IMG/VR virus record: IMGVR_UViG_3300025154_000393
Span: 1-23,082 of that record
Reading direction: 5' to 3' (one strand)
Source of the DNA: a virus
DNA: 23,082 bases
Below the pieces are notes generated by a model that had not been told where the DNA came from, made no database searches, and worked only from the letters and a program-made list of their open reading frames with translations. Shown here piece after piece: positions 4,281 through 10,325 of this stretch (positions within the stretch are counted from its first letter, which is position 1; each line of letters opens with the position of its first letter). Made by a program: the position numbers and the translations under genes.

Positions 4281-5387
4281 ATGAACAAATATTTTAACGA
4301 AGAAGAATCTGCCGGTATCGCCTACGGGAAGGTTGGCATCTATGGCGATGCAGGAAGCGGGAAAACGAGAACTGCGGCTGAAATTGCAATAGGTCTTCAC
4401 AAACTCATTGGGAGTACTAAGCCCGTAGCAATGTTTGATACAGAGCCGGGAGCGCACTTCATAAAGCCGCTTTTTGCAAAGAACGGGATAAAACTCATTG
4501 ACTTTAATAAGAGCCGAGCTTTTGTTGATCTTATAGGATGGGTTAAGGAAATTTCTGGCAAGGTGGATATCGCACTTGTTGACAGCATAAGCCACGTGTG
4601 GAGGGAATTGCAACTTGCCTATCTTGCCAAGATCAACGAGAAGCGTCCTGACCACAAGAAGATAACTAGGCTTGAGTTCCAGCATTGGGGGCCTATTAAA
4701 TCAGAATGGGCAAGGTTCACGGATCTTTTCTTAACATCTCATATTCACATGATTGTTTGTGGCAGGGCCGGTTCAATCTATGAATACCAAGAAGGCGATA
4801 ATGGGAAAAAGGAACTTATAACAACTGGCACAAAGATGGCTACCGAGAAAGAAATGGGTTATGAGCCGTCCCTTCTTATCGAAATGATAAAAGATCACCG
4901 TAAAGATGGCCCGGTAAGAATTGTCAATATGTGCATCGTTGAAAAAGATCGCGCCGACATTCTCAACGGAAAAGAATTCGAATTCCCAACATTTGAAACA
5001 TTTAAGCCTCATTTCCAATTCCTAAATATCGGCGGCTCTCACTACCAAGTAAGCGATGGCACAAGCAAAGATTTATTCACTCCTGACGGTAACGATGGCT
5101 GGTCTGAGGAAAAGCGCCAGCGGGAAATAATCAACGAAGAAATTGCGGCACTTTTCACAAAGAACATGAGCGGCAAAGACGCTGATACCCTCAAGAAAAA
5201 GGTTATGCTTTTGGAGAAATATTTCGGTACAAGTAGCAAGACCAAAATAGAAAATATGAAATCTTCAGAGCTTCGCGCTTGTTATTTGGCGCTCAAGGCT
5301 CACTTTGAACCGGATGCAAATGTAGGCTCCGAAAACCTTTCGGCAGAAGAGGCACAAATTTTTGAAAAGGGGAAAATAAATGTTTAA
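4281..5387 (+). CDS. RecA-like AAA ATPase, phage recombination type (Sak4-like)
   Basis: 368 aa, ATG 4281 with AAAGGGAGG upstream. Walker A is GDAGSGKT at residues 22-29; a Walker B-like strand, VDIALVDS, is at about 95-102. These features fit the AAA_24 group of phage nucleotide-binding proteins, which includes Sak4-type single-strand annealing proteins. Known family members are often shorter (about 230-300 aa); the extra C-terminal region here (from about residue 270) is charged and helical, possibly a partner-binding tail. The stop codon overlaps the start of ssb by 8 bases, and ATPase-SSB pairing is typical of this recombination module. Likely role: annealing or repair of phage DNA during replication. 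A replication ATPase is the alternative. Confidence 0.75.
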   Translation: MNKYFNEEESAGIAYGKVGIYGDAGSGKTRTAAEIAIGLHKLIGSTKPVAMFDTEPGAHFIKPLFAKNGIKLIDFNKSRAFVDLIGWVKEISGKVDIALVDSISHVWRELQLAYLAKINEKRPDHKKITRLEFQHWGPIKSEWARFTDLFLTSHIHMIVCGRAGSIYEYQEGDNGKKELITTGTKMATEKEMGYEPSLLIEMIKDHRKDGPVRIVNMCIVEKDRADILNGKEFEFPTFETFKPHFQFLNIGGSHYQVSDGTSKDLFTPDGNDGWSEEKRQREIINEEIAALFTKNMSGKDADTLKKKVMLLEKYFGTSSKTKIENMKSSELRACYLALKAHFEPDANVGSENLSAEEAQIFEKGKINV

Positions 5388-5736
5388 TAAAGTTATATTG
5401 GTTGGGAATTTAACAAGAGATCCTGAAGTGAGATTTACTCCAAACGGTAAAGCAGTCGCAAAGTTTGGGATTGCTACAAATAGGAAGTATGGAGACAAAG
5501 AAGAGACTTTTTTTGGGGAAGTCACTGTATGGGACAGGCAGGCTGAAAATGTCGCGGAATACCTCAAAAAAGGGAGTAAGGCCCTAGTTTCAGGCAGGCT
5601 TAATACAAATAAATGGGAAGATGCTAATGGGAAAACACAAAGCAAAACAGAAATTATTGCAGAAGAAGTAAAGTTTATGGATAGTAAGCCAAAAAAAGAA
5701 AATACTCCTAGTGATGAAACAGACATCCCATATTAA
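5380..5736 (+). CDS. ssb: Single-stranded DNA-binding protein
   Basis: 118 aa, starting MFNKVILVGNLTRDPEVRFT, a classic SSB N-terminus, followed by the OB-fold motifs (GKAVAKFGIATN, ETFFGEVTVWDRQAENVAEY, KGSKALVSGRL). The C-terminus is short and ends in DETDIPY, an acidic tip of the kind used by SSB to recruit partner proteins, although the usual final Phe is replaced by Tyr. The start overlaps the end of the RecA-like ATPase gene, so the two are probably made together. It binds ssDNA during phage replication and recombination. Confidence 0.95.
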   Translation: MFNKVILVGNLTRDPEVRFTPNGKAVAKFGIATNRKYGDKEETFFGEVTVWDRQAENVAEYLKKGSKALVSGRLNTNKWEDANGKTQSKTEIIAEEVKFMDSKPKKENTPSDETDIPY

Positions 5737-5738
5737 CG

Positions 5739-5855
5739 ATGAAGCTCAAACCCTATCAAATGCTTGTCGAGAACGGAAGGATATTTATTTTCATTCCCGA
5801 TAGTGTTGAGATTATTTGGATTGGGGAGAGAGGTCTTGAGGTGTGCTTGAATTAA
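5739..5855 (+). CDS. Small hypothetical protein, 38 aa
   Basis: ATG 5739 begins two bases after the ssb stop codon; no separate ribosome binding site is seen, so translation is probably coupled to ssb. The product MKLKPYQMLVENGRIFIFIP is followed by a beta-like segment and an acidic end. Its TAA lies in GAATTAAC, the first box of the hairpin at 5850-5906. Unlike the next three units, no matching GTTAATTC is found upstream, so it is not itself bounded like a cassette. Confidence 0.45.
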   Translation: MKLKPYQMLVENGRIFIFIPDSVEIIWIGERGLEVCLN

Positions 5856-5906
5856 CGCGGCGGTCACAAGCCGCCAGGCGAGTCTTTGTGGACCGCCTGG
5901 TTAAAT
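5850..5906 (+). repeat. attC-like site 1 (57 bp)
   Basis: Starts with AATTAAC (5850-5856) and ends with GTTAAAT (5900-5906), which fits the R' consensus GTTRRRY. TTAAC pairs with GTTAA; a 2-base unpaired spacer on each side follows; then GGCGGTC (5859-5865) pairs with GACCGCC (5891-5897), and ACAA with TTGT with an extra base. Alternative local hairpins (GCGGC/GCCGC and CCAGGCG/CGCCTGG) are mutually exclusive with the long stem. There is no T-run, so it is not a terminator. Length, end boxes and bulged stem fit integron attC sites. Confidence 0.65.
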
Positions 5907-5921
5907 CATGGAGGTAATTTC

Positions 5922-6218
5922 ATGAATCAAAAAGAGCACGATAAGGAAATAGGACGTTGGCAGGAATCTATTTACGAACTGATCAAAAAAATCAGTGGGG
6001 CCGATTCAGAAATTGACGGCGGGTGCTGTGATTCGGGCGATGATCTGGATGGTACTCTCGTAGAAATCGAACAGGGATTTGAATTTTTTAAGCAACGAGT
6101 GATTGAGGCCTGCGCGAAGGTTCTTGAAGATGAGCATAAGAAACTTTCCAAAAGGAGCTATCCTCCTCCGCAAATTCTTATAAAAATGGCGAAGAAGGTC
6201 AGGAACGTATCGATTTAA
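5922..6218 (+). CDS. Hypothetical protein carried in cassette-like unit 1
   Basis: 98 aa from ATG 5922, preceded by TGGAGG at good spacing. It begins MNQKEHDKEIGRWQESIYEL and is helical and acidic, with a Cys pair (GGCCDSGDD) near residue 32 and a basic C-terminal third. No family recognised. The unit that carries it starts with GTTAAATC (5900-5907) and ends with GATTTAAC (6212-6219), exact reverse complements; the stop codon is inside the end box. This one-gene layout is what an integron cassette would show. Confidence 0.6.
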   Translation: MNQKEHDKEIGRWQESIYELIKKISGADSEIDGGCCDSGDDLDGTLVEIEQGFEFFKQRVIEACAKVLEDEHKKLSKRSYPPPQILIKMAKKVRNVSI

Positions 6219-6271
6219 CGCAGTCGAGAGGGACGGCGCTTTCCCGTTCCTCTCGACGACTTGGTTGGAAC
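6212..6271 (+). repeat. attC-like site 2 (about 58 bp)
   Basis: ATTTAAC (6213-6219, fitting RYYYAAC) and GTTGGAA (6264-6270) are the outer boxes; AAC pairs with GTT. The inner stem GTCGAGAGGGACGG (6223-6236) pairs with CCGTTCCTCTCGAC (6244-6257) at 13 of 14 positions. The single-stranded spacers are unequal (3 and 6 bases), an asymmetry also seen in real attC sites. No T-run follows. Confidence 0.65.
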
Positions 6272-6296
6272 GTTTTTTATAGAAAGGAGATGGCCC

Positions 6297-6557
6297 ATGT
6301 TTACCGAACAAGAAGCGAAAGATAGGTGGTGTCCTCATGTTCGTTTTCAAGATACAGAACCAGACTCTCAACCGGCAAACTCATGGTCTATTCATTCGAG
6401 TTGTTCAGACGAAAATAAATATGGCACGGAACGCAACCCGAAAATTTGCCGGTGCATCGCTTCCGAGTGCATGATGTGGCGTTGGGAAAACGACTTGAAA
6501 TCTAAGGGCGGCGAAGGCAGCAAGGGCTTTTGCGGACTCGCGGGAAAGATCGGATAG
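6297..6557 (+). CDS. Conserved phage-type Cys/Trp-rich protein in cassette-like unit 2
   Basis: 86 aa from ATG 6297, with AAAGGAG upstream. It has the pattern EAKDRWCPHVRF near the start, CIASECMMWRW in the middle and GFCGLAGK at the end, a set of motifs I recall from uncharacterised small proteins in many phages; the conserved cysteines suggest a metal site. Function unknown. The unit begins GTTGGAAC (6264-6271) and ends GTTCCAAC (6557-6564), exact reverse complements. The gene's TAG overlaps the first base of the end box. Confidence 0.7.
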   Translation: MFTEQEAKDRWCPHVRFQDTEPDSQPANSWSIHSSCSDENKYGTERNPKICRCIASECMMWRWENDLKSKGGEGSKGFCGLAGKIG

Positions 6558-6617
6558 TTCCAACGCTTGCGTCAACCGCAAGCGAAGCGTAGACGGTTTG
6601 GACGCAATTGTTATGCG
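6557..6617 (+). repeat. attC-like site 3 (61 bp), best structured of the set
   Basis: R''-like TTCCAAC ending at 6564; a 4-base spacer (GCTT); GCGTC (6569-6573); AACCG (6574-6578); then CGGTT (6594-6598), two extrahelical bases (TG), GACGC (6601-6605), a 4-base spacer (AATT), and GTTATGC (6610-6616). So AAC/GTT, two 5-bp stems, symmetric unpaired spacers and bulged bases on one strand are all present, as in folded attC sites. Competing hairpins (CGCTTGCG/CGCAAGCG and GGACGCA/TGCGTCC) are also possible. Confidence 0.7.
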
Positions 6618-6637
6618 TCCTTCATTGGGAGAATAAA

Positions 6638-6832
6638 GTGAATAAAATTTCTTTTGTTATTTGGATGCTGTTGTTCCCTGTAACCACATCATTGGCAGAG
6701 GCGATTATAATTGTCGCACGATCAAAAGCAGGTATCACAGCACGATCATATTCTGATGGCGCATACGCTTTTGAAGCTCTCTTTGAAACCGCTATTTGGG
6801 GCTACGTTGGCTATATGCTTTTTAACGCATAA
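6638..6832 (+). CDS. Small membrane protein in cassette-like unit 3
   Basis: 64 aa from GTG 6638, with GGGAG 7 bases upstream; the longer frame would start inside the attC-like site. The N-terminus is a hydrophobic segment (residues about 4-27, signal-anchor type), and a second hydrophobic stretch ends the protein (ETAIWGYVGYMLFNA). Probably a two-pass inner-membrane protein of unknown role. The unit begins GTTATGCG (6610-6617) and ends CGCATAAC (6826-6833), exact reverse complements, with the stop codon inside the end box. Confidence 0.6.
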   Translation: MNKISFVIWMLLFPVTTSLAEAIIIVARSKAGITARSYSDGAYAFEALFETAIWGYVGYMLFNA

Positions 6833-6876
6833 CCAGCCATGAACCCGACTTTGCACAGTTTCCGGAATGCATAACT
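6826..6876 (+). repeat. attC-like end element, right copy of the 46-bp repeat
   Basis: CGCATAAC (6826-6833) closes unit 3. The 46 bases from AACCAG to ATGCATAACT (6831-6876) match the minus-strand element at 154-109 in 35 positions with no gaps. A GTT lies at 6858-6860, but no full attC hairpin forms, so this looks like a shortened or different subtype of site. GCATAAC occurs at both its ends as a direct repeat. Confidence 0.5.
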
Positions 6877-6877
6877 C

Positions 6878-7114
6878 ATGAGAAAAACGCGGGAAGAAAG
6901 AAAGTGGGAGCGCTCTCAGAAGTCCAGCCGGGCAGCAACTATAGGATGGGAGCGTATTCATGCCGCAAAAGCCGCTGCCGGTATCGTTGAAATTTACAAT
7001 GACGTTCACGCATACGGTGCCTACGAAATCACAATCAAAAGCATCCGGTCGGGCAAGGTAAACGTCCTCTACTCCACGAAGGAGAACGAAGAGATAATTT
7101 TTTTGCTGATTTGA
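6878..7114 (+). CDS. Hypothetical basic protein
   Basis: 78 aa from ATG 6878, which directly follows the 46-bp repeat; no convincing ribosome binding site. The N-terminus is strongly basic and charged (MRKTREERKWERSQKSSRAA), suggesting nucleic-acid contact, followed by a helical Ala-rich part and a beta-like part. No family recognised. If unit 4 began at GTTTCCGG (6858-6865), its expected end CCGGAAAC is seen as CCGGAAAG at 7132-7139, one base off, 18 bases after the stop. This could be a decayed cassette end or chance. Confidence 0.4.
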   Translation: MRKTREERKWERSQKSSRAATIGWERIHAAKAAAGIVEIYNDVHAYGAYEITIKSIRSGKVNVLYSTKENEEIIFLLI

Positions 7115-7124
7115 ATGGGCAGCC

Positions 7125-8645
7125 GTGGAAGCCGGAAAGGGTGTCCATATCTGCCGTAACGCGGATTATCAGAAAAAACATTGTGAAGACCAGGAGCGGA
7201 AGGATCGTTTAGCCCACTTGACAACTATGCGCCATCTATCCTACAATAGCACCTCAACCCCCGCTGTCATCCTGGCAGACGTGCCCGGCAATGGCGGCGG
7301 GGCCTCTCCTTTCCGTCAAATAAAAAAGGATGGTAGCTATCTATCTATGGCTGGCAAGGTATCAACACGCGAGCGTTGCCCTAAATGCGGCCAGAAGTTT
7401 CAGTTCATAGGCGAAGCTGATATACTCTGCACGTCCTGCCATACTAAGCCCGAAACTTTTTATATATATCTCTATTGGCCCGATGAATATTTAGGCCGCG
7501 ATCACAAAATACCTCACGATACGGACGGGAACGCTCTTGACAGTTTCAGACGTGCTCATAGGCTGCTTGAGAAGATCCGTAACGAGATAGATTCAGGTAC
7601 GTTCATTCTTAGAAACTACCTGAGAAAAGAACGTAATCAGTTCAGGGGACGCATACTATTTCCAAGGTGGCTTGCCTTCATCAAAAGCAAAAAACGGTCC
7701 CTCAATTACACTCGCAAGCTGGAACAATATGTAAAAGATTATTTTACTCCGCTGCTAGGAGAAAAAGATTGTACACAACTTAAAACAAGTGACATTAGTA
7801 AAGTTAGAAGCTTTCTTTTAGGAGAACTAATCAGAAAGCAATGCGAAGAATGCGAACTTGCAACAACTTGCGTCTACTGCAAAGAAGGATATAGAATTAA
7901 AGCAGGGAATCATAAAGGGGGCTTGCTTGCTCCGAAGGCCGTAAAGAACATTATGGATCAGGCAAAGTCTTTCTGCAAATGGCTCATGCGAGAAGAATTG
8001 ATCGTTAGAATGCCTATATTTGATTCGGTAGAAGTTCCCGAACAACTGCCTACCATCATGCCGATTGAAGACCGAAACAAGGCGCTTGCTGCAATACGCT
8101 CTCCAAGGCTAAAGGCCGCTATTACATTTTATGTTTACCACCCCGCAATGCGACCTTCCGAAGTCGCGGCCCTCGACGTAAGGCACTTTGACCTATCATA
8201 CCGCTGCGTAAAAATTGCTCACGGTCTTGACTATGACAGGTCAATCAAGACGCGTAAGAACAAAAAAGAGTACGTAATGCCCTTAAGTAAGCATTGGGAT
8301 GATTCGTGCATTCGCGGGCGCTTCGGAAATGAGATAGCTTTCCCAAACAAAGACGGAGGTCGGTACAACGCTCACACGCTCAATGAGGGCTGGCGCACGG
8401 CTTGTAAGTCTGCAGGAGTTCCTTACGTAAACATTTATAATGCAATGAAACATACTGGAATGACCGAAATGGCCCGCAATGGAGCGTCTACAAAGCAATT
8501 GCAGACTATTGCCGGTCAAAGTTCGGCCAAGTCCCAGGAGCGCTATATTGCCCTGTCTGTCGAGTCTGTACGGCACTTGGTTGATGGAAGTATCGGGGAA
8601 GTACCGGGTATCGTGCAGGTGAAAGATAAAGTAACTGAAAACTAA
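7125..8645 (+). CDS. int: Tyrosine recombinase (phage integrase) with two zinc-binding motifs
   Basis: Up to 506 aa. The GTG at 7125 lacks a ribosome binding site; ATG 7227 or 7347 may be the real start. A zinc ribbon CPKC...CTSC occupies residues 85-105, and a second CX2CX5CX2C lies at 240-252 in the core-binding domain. The catalytic domain has R343 (MRPSEV) and the nucleophile Y474 (ERYIAL), but the usual HxxR is N439-A-M-K442 and the usual GHSS histidine is Q465, so the active site departs from the consensus. It is not like integron IntI, which is shorter and lacks these cysteines. Its 3' end is 10 bases from a tRNA-Glu-like 3' end, as expected for int-attP. It probably catalyses phage integration and excision. 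Confidence 0.85.
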   Translation: MEAGKGVHICRNADYQKKHCEDQERKDRLAHLTTMRHLSYNSTSTPAVILADVPGNGGGASPFRQIKKDGSYLSMAGKVSTRERCPKCGQKFQFIGEADILCTSCHTKPETFYIYLYWPDEYLGRDHKIPHDTDGNALDSFRRAHRLLEKIRNEIDSGTFILRNYLRKERNQFRGRILFPRWLAFIKSKKRSLNYTRKLEQYVKDYFTPLLGEKDCTQLKTSDISKVRSFLLGELIRKQCEECELATTCVYCKEGYRIKAGNHKGGLLAPKAVKNIMDQAKSFCKWLMREELIVRMPIFDSVEVPEQLPTIMPIEDRNKALAAIRSPRLKAAITFYVYHPAMRPSEVAALDVRHFDLSYRCVKIAHGLDYDRSIKTRKNKKEYVMPLSKHWDDSCIRGRFGNEIAFPNKDGGRYNAHTLNEGWRTACKSAGVPYVNIYNAMKHTGMTEMARNGASTKQLQTIAGQSSAKSQERYIALSVESVRHLVDGSIGEVPGIVQVKDKVTEN

Positions 8646-8654
8646 GAAAAAAAT

Positions 8655-8690
8655 TGGCGTCCCCAGGGGGATTCGAACCCCCGACAATGG
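8655..8690 (-). other. attP candidate: tRNA-Glu-like 3' end
   Basis: On the minus strand: T arm GGGGG-TTCGAAT-CCCCC, acceptor half TGGGGAC, discriminator G and CCA. GGGGACGCCA is the typical end of bacterial tRNA-Glu. Upstream (right of 8690) no D or anticodon arm follows, so only the 3' part is present. A tRNA 3' end directly after an integrase gene is the usual form of a phage attachment site that restores the host tRNA on integration. Because phage late genes continue on the far side, the sequence probably shows attP in the unintegrated or circular form. Confidence 0.7.
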
Positions 8691-8694
8691 TAAT

Positions 8695-8723
8695 TTCATG
8701 CTTTTAGATCAATATGTTATAAT
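8695..8723 (+). promoter_or_regulatory. Possible promoter of the two-gene unit at 8797-9239
   Basis: A perfect TATAAT at 8718-8723, with a weak -35 (TTCATG, 8695-8700) at 17 bases. It lies just beyond the tRNA-Glu-like end and faces the genes at 8797 and 8979. A separate promoter would allow expression from the prophage. Confidence 0.35.
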
Positions 8724-8796
8724 AACCAGATAAGCGAATGGAAGTATTCGGGAAGTACATATAATTTACAGTGGAAGGCGACTAAGGGGGTTGTTG

Positions 8797-8982
8797 ATGG
8801 AAAGTAAATTCTTTAAAAAAATGGAAGACTACAGGATAATTTCTCGTTTCTACGAGAATCAAGAATCATTTTCTGTTGAAGAGATATATCAAGCATTCAA
8901 AGAGCGGTTGATTGATGAATTAAAAGTAGACCTACCAAATACAAGGTTTATGGGCAAGCTGATTGATGGAGGTGGAAAGTGA
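8797..8982 (+). CDS. Small helical hypothetical protein
   Basis: 61 aa from ATG 8797, with AAGGGGG upstream; two TTG codons before it are less suitable. MESKFFKKMEDYRIISRFYE and the rest are amphipathic helix, without cysteines or membrane segments. Its last codons overlap the GTG of the next gene (GTGA), so the two are translationally coupled. The pair lies between the two tRNA-like ends, outside both the early operon and the late genes, a position typical of accessory (moron) genes. No family recognised. Confidence 0.6.
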   Translation: MESKFFKKMEDYRIISRFYENQESFSVEEIYQAFKERLIDELKVDLPNTRFMGKLIDGGGK

Positions 8983-9239
8983 AAAAGGCAAGATTTTTTA
9001 TTCTTAAAGGGTTGGATAAAATGGAAGTCGAGTGTGATGGTGTAATTCTTGAAACCAGTGATGGTCAGGCGTTTGAACTGTATTACAGAAAGTCTGACAA
9101 TGAAATTTCCTTGACCACAGATCACGGACGTTTGATTATTGTTCCATGTGCATCAAATACTGTTAGGGTTAGAAATGAATATACCCGTAACAAACCCGTA
9201 ACAGAACAGCGTGAAGGAAAAAACAAAGTTGAAAATTAA
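8979..9239 (+). CDS. Small beta-rich hypothetical protein
   Basis: 86 aa from GTG 8979, with GGAGGTGG upstream. The sequence has alternating beta-strand character (MEVECDGVILETSDGQAFEL, then EISLTTDHGRLIIVP), suggesting a small barrel or sandwich, and a charged, disordered tail. It is coupled to 8797-8982. It converges on the late operon and ends 10 bases before the tRNA-Gly-like end. Function unknown; a possible accessory gene. Confidence 0.6.
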   Translation: MKKARFFILKGLDKMEVECDGVILETSDGQAFELYYRKSDNEISLTTDHGRLIIVPCASNTVRVRNEYTRNKPVTEQREGKNKVEN

Positions 9240-9248
9240 GGTTATAAT

Positions 9249-9282
9249 GGAGCGGGCGACGGGTCTCGAACCCGCGACCATG
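9249..9282 (-). other. tRNA-Gly-like 3' end (second tRNA fragment, att-site or relic)
   Basis: On the minus strand: GTC, T arm GCGGG-TTCGAGA-CCCGT, acceptor half CGCCCGC, discriminator T and CCA, which matches the usual end of bacterial tRNA-Gly. No matching 5' acceptor (GCGGGCG), D arm or canonical anticodon arm follows to the right, so it is a 3' fragment. It lies just past the end of the late operon and is in the same strand orientation as the other two tRNA-like elements. It could be a former attachment site or an RNA-processing signal at the end of the late transcript. Confidence 0.6.
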
Positions 9283-9393
9283 CGACTAAATAATGCCCCT
9301 TCCTAAGAGGCAGCACATTATAAATCAAGAGGTTACAAAAATGCAAGCAGAAACAATCCAGCCTGAGGATACGTCACAAACACGTAACAGGCT

Positions 9394-9876
9394 TTACCTC
9401 TTTGACTTCATGACTTCTGCCATTGCAATTGTTTTTTCTGAACTACCCGAAGAACTACCAAAGAAATAACCATATAGATCTTTTACGATTGCGCTCAAGG
9501 CACCAATAAGCATCATTAAAACGTCCCTTGCAGATCCTTCAGGTATTGTTCTGGTAAATAGCGCAAAAAGACAGCCAATAAATGCTAGAACAGCTAGGAT
9601 AGCAAGCACCTTTGGGAGCCAATCTTTTTTACCTGTTTTGGCTATTTCTACTTCTCGACTCCTGGCACTGGACCGGTCCTCTGAGGTGATTTTTTGTGAT
9701 TGTATCTCAAATTCTTGGGCTTTACTTTCAAGTTCCGCAAGCTTAATTTCAAGTTCAGCCCGTTTCTCAGGATCTACCCCGGTTATAGCGGTACGAACAT
9801 CTTTAAACAACTGACCAATGCCAGAGAACAATCCCTTTGCGGCACCTTCCGTTAAGTCAGAAACAATGTGGCCCAT
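9394..9876 (-). CDS. Holin, 3TM (GTA-type) family
   Basis: 160 aa, ATG 9876 with AAAGGAT upstream. An amphipathic N-terminus and a charged coiled region (about 38-75) are followed by membrane segments near 86-107 (WLPKVLAILAVLAFIGCLFA) and 118-138, then the GYFFGSSSGSSEKT-type tail seen in GTA-like 3TM holins. It forms the membrane lesion that lets the endolysin reach the wall. It is the last gene of the late operon, directly after the endolysin gene. Confidence 0.7.
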   Translation of the reverse strand: MGHIVSDLTEGAAKGLFSGIGQLFKDVRTAITGVDPEKRAELEIKLAELESKAQEFEIQSQKITSEDRSSARSREVEIAKTGKKDWLPKVLAILAVLAFIGCLFALFTRTIPEGSARDVLMMLIGALSAIVKDLYGYFFGSSSGSSEKTIAMAEVMKSKR

Positions 9877-9878
9877 AA

Positions 9879-10325
9879 TTATATCCTTTCATAATGCGGA
9901 ATGTCTATAAACGTCTCTTCCGCAATGTCCTTATCATCATCCCAATCGGCCCCGCTCCTGATCCTTGACTTTATTTCCCCGGACAAATACATAGCATCAG
10001 CCGTTGCGAGAACGTACCCCATAAACATGTAGCTTCTGCACCATGCCCTGAACTGTTGCTTTGTTCCGTTTTTCCCATCAAGATCCGCATAGCTGTAAGG
10101 GTAAGGCATGGCGTCTATGGCGTTTGAAGGAAAACTATTATGCTTGCTCTTCGGCCAAGGGGTTTTTGAATTACCCTCTGCAACAGCCCTATCTTGCAAC
10201 TCCTTGGGCCTGTGCCCTCTCTCGATTGTGTGATCAAACCGCTCAAAAACACGCCGAAACACTTTCTGCAAGTCTTCGTGTGCTGTATTCAACTGAGCTT
10301 CAGACTGCTTACTGTATTGGTTCAT
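9879..10325 (-). CDS. Endolysin, M15-family D,D- or L,D-peptidase
   Basis: 148 aa, ATG 10325 immediately after the previous stop (TAAATG). It has the phage M15 pattern: LNTAHEDLQKVFRRVFERFD, then the ERGHRP...Q segment, SKHNSFPSNAIDAMPYP with the zinc ligands His and Asp, and DIPHYERI at the end with the second His and the Glu. The expected W-G-x-D-W loop is present in part (SGADWDDD). It cleaves peptide cross-links in peptidoglycan at the end of infection. No signal peptide, so it depends on the holin next door. Confidence 0.85.
   Translation of the reverse strand: MNQYSKQSEAQLNTAHEDLQKVFRRVFERFDHTIERGHRPKELQDRAVAEGNSKTPWPKSKHNSFPSNAIDAMPYPYSYADLDGKNGTKQQFRAWCRSYMFMGYVLATADAMYLSGEIKSRIRSGADWDDDKDIAEETFIDIPHYERI

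Noticed and set aside
5856-6620. Intrinsic terminators between the small early genes
   Set aside because: The hairpins are strong, but none is followed by a T-run, and genes continue in the same direction; their ends fit attC-like boxes better.
7125-8645. Integron integrase (IntI) to go with the cassette-like array
   Set aside because: The recombinase is longer, carries two cysteine clusters and lacks the usual catalytic His/Arg pattern; its 3' end is at a tRNA-Glu-like attP. Phage integrase is the better call.
8655-8740. Complete tRNA-Glu gene
   Set aside because: Only the T arm, acceptor half and CCA are present; the sequence beyond 8690 forms no D or anticodon arm.
9240-9320. Complete tRNA-Gly gene
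   Set aside because: A 6-bp hairpin with a 7-base loop lies upstream, but there is no D arm and no matching 5' acceptor strand.
9341-9469. 42-aa plus-strand frame with a weak ribosome binding site
   Set aside because: Most of it is antisense to the end of the holin gene and it has no independent support.
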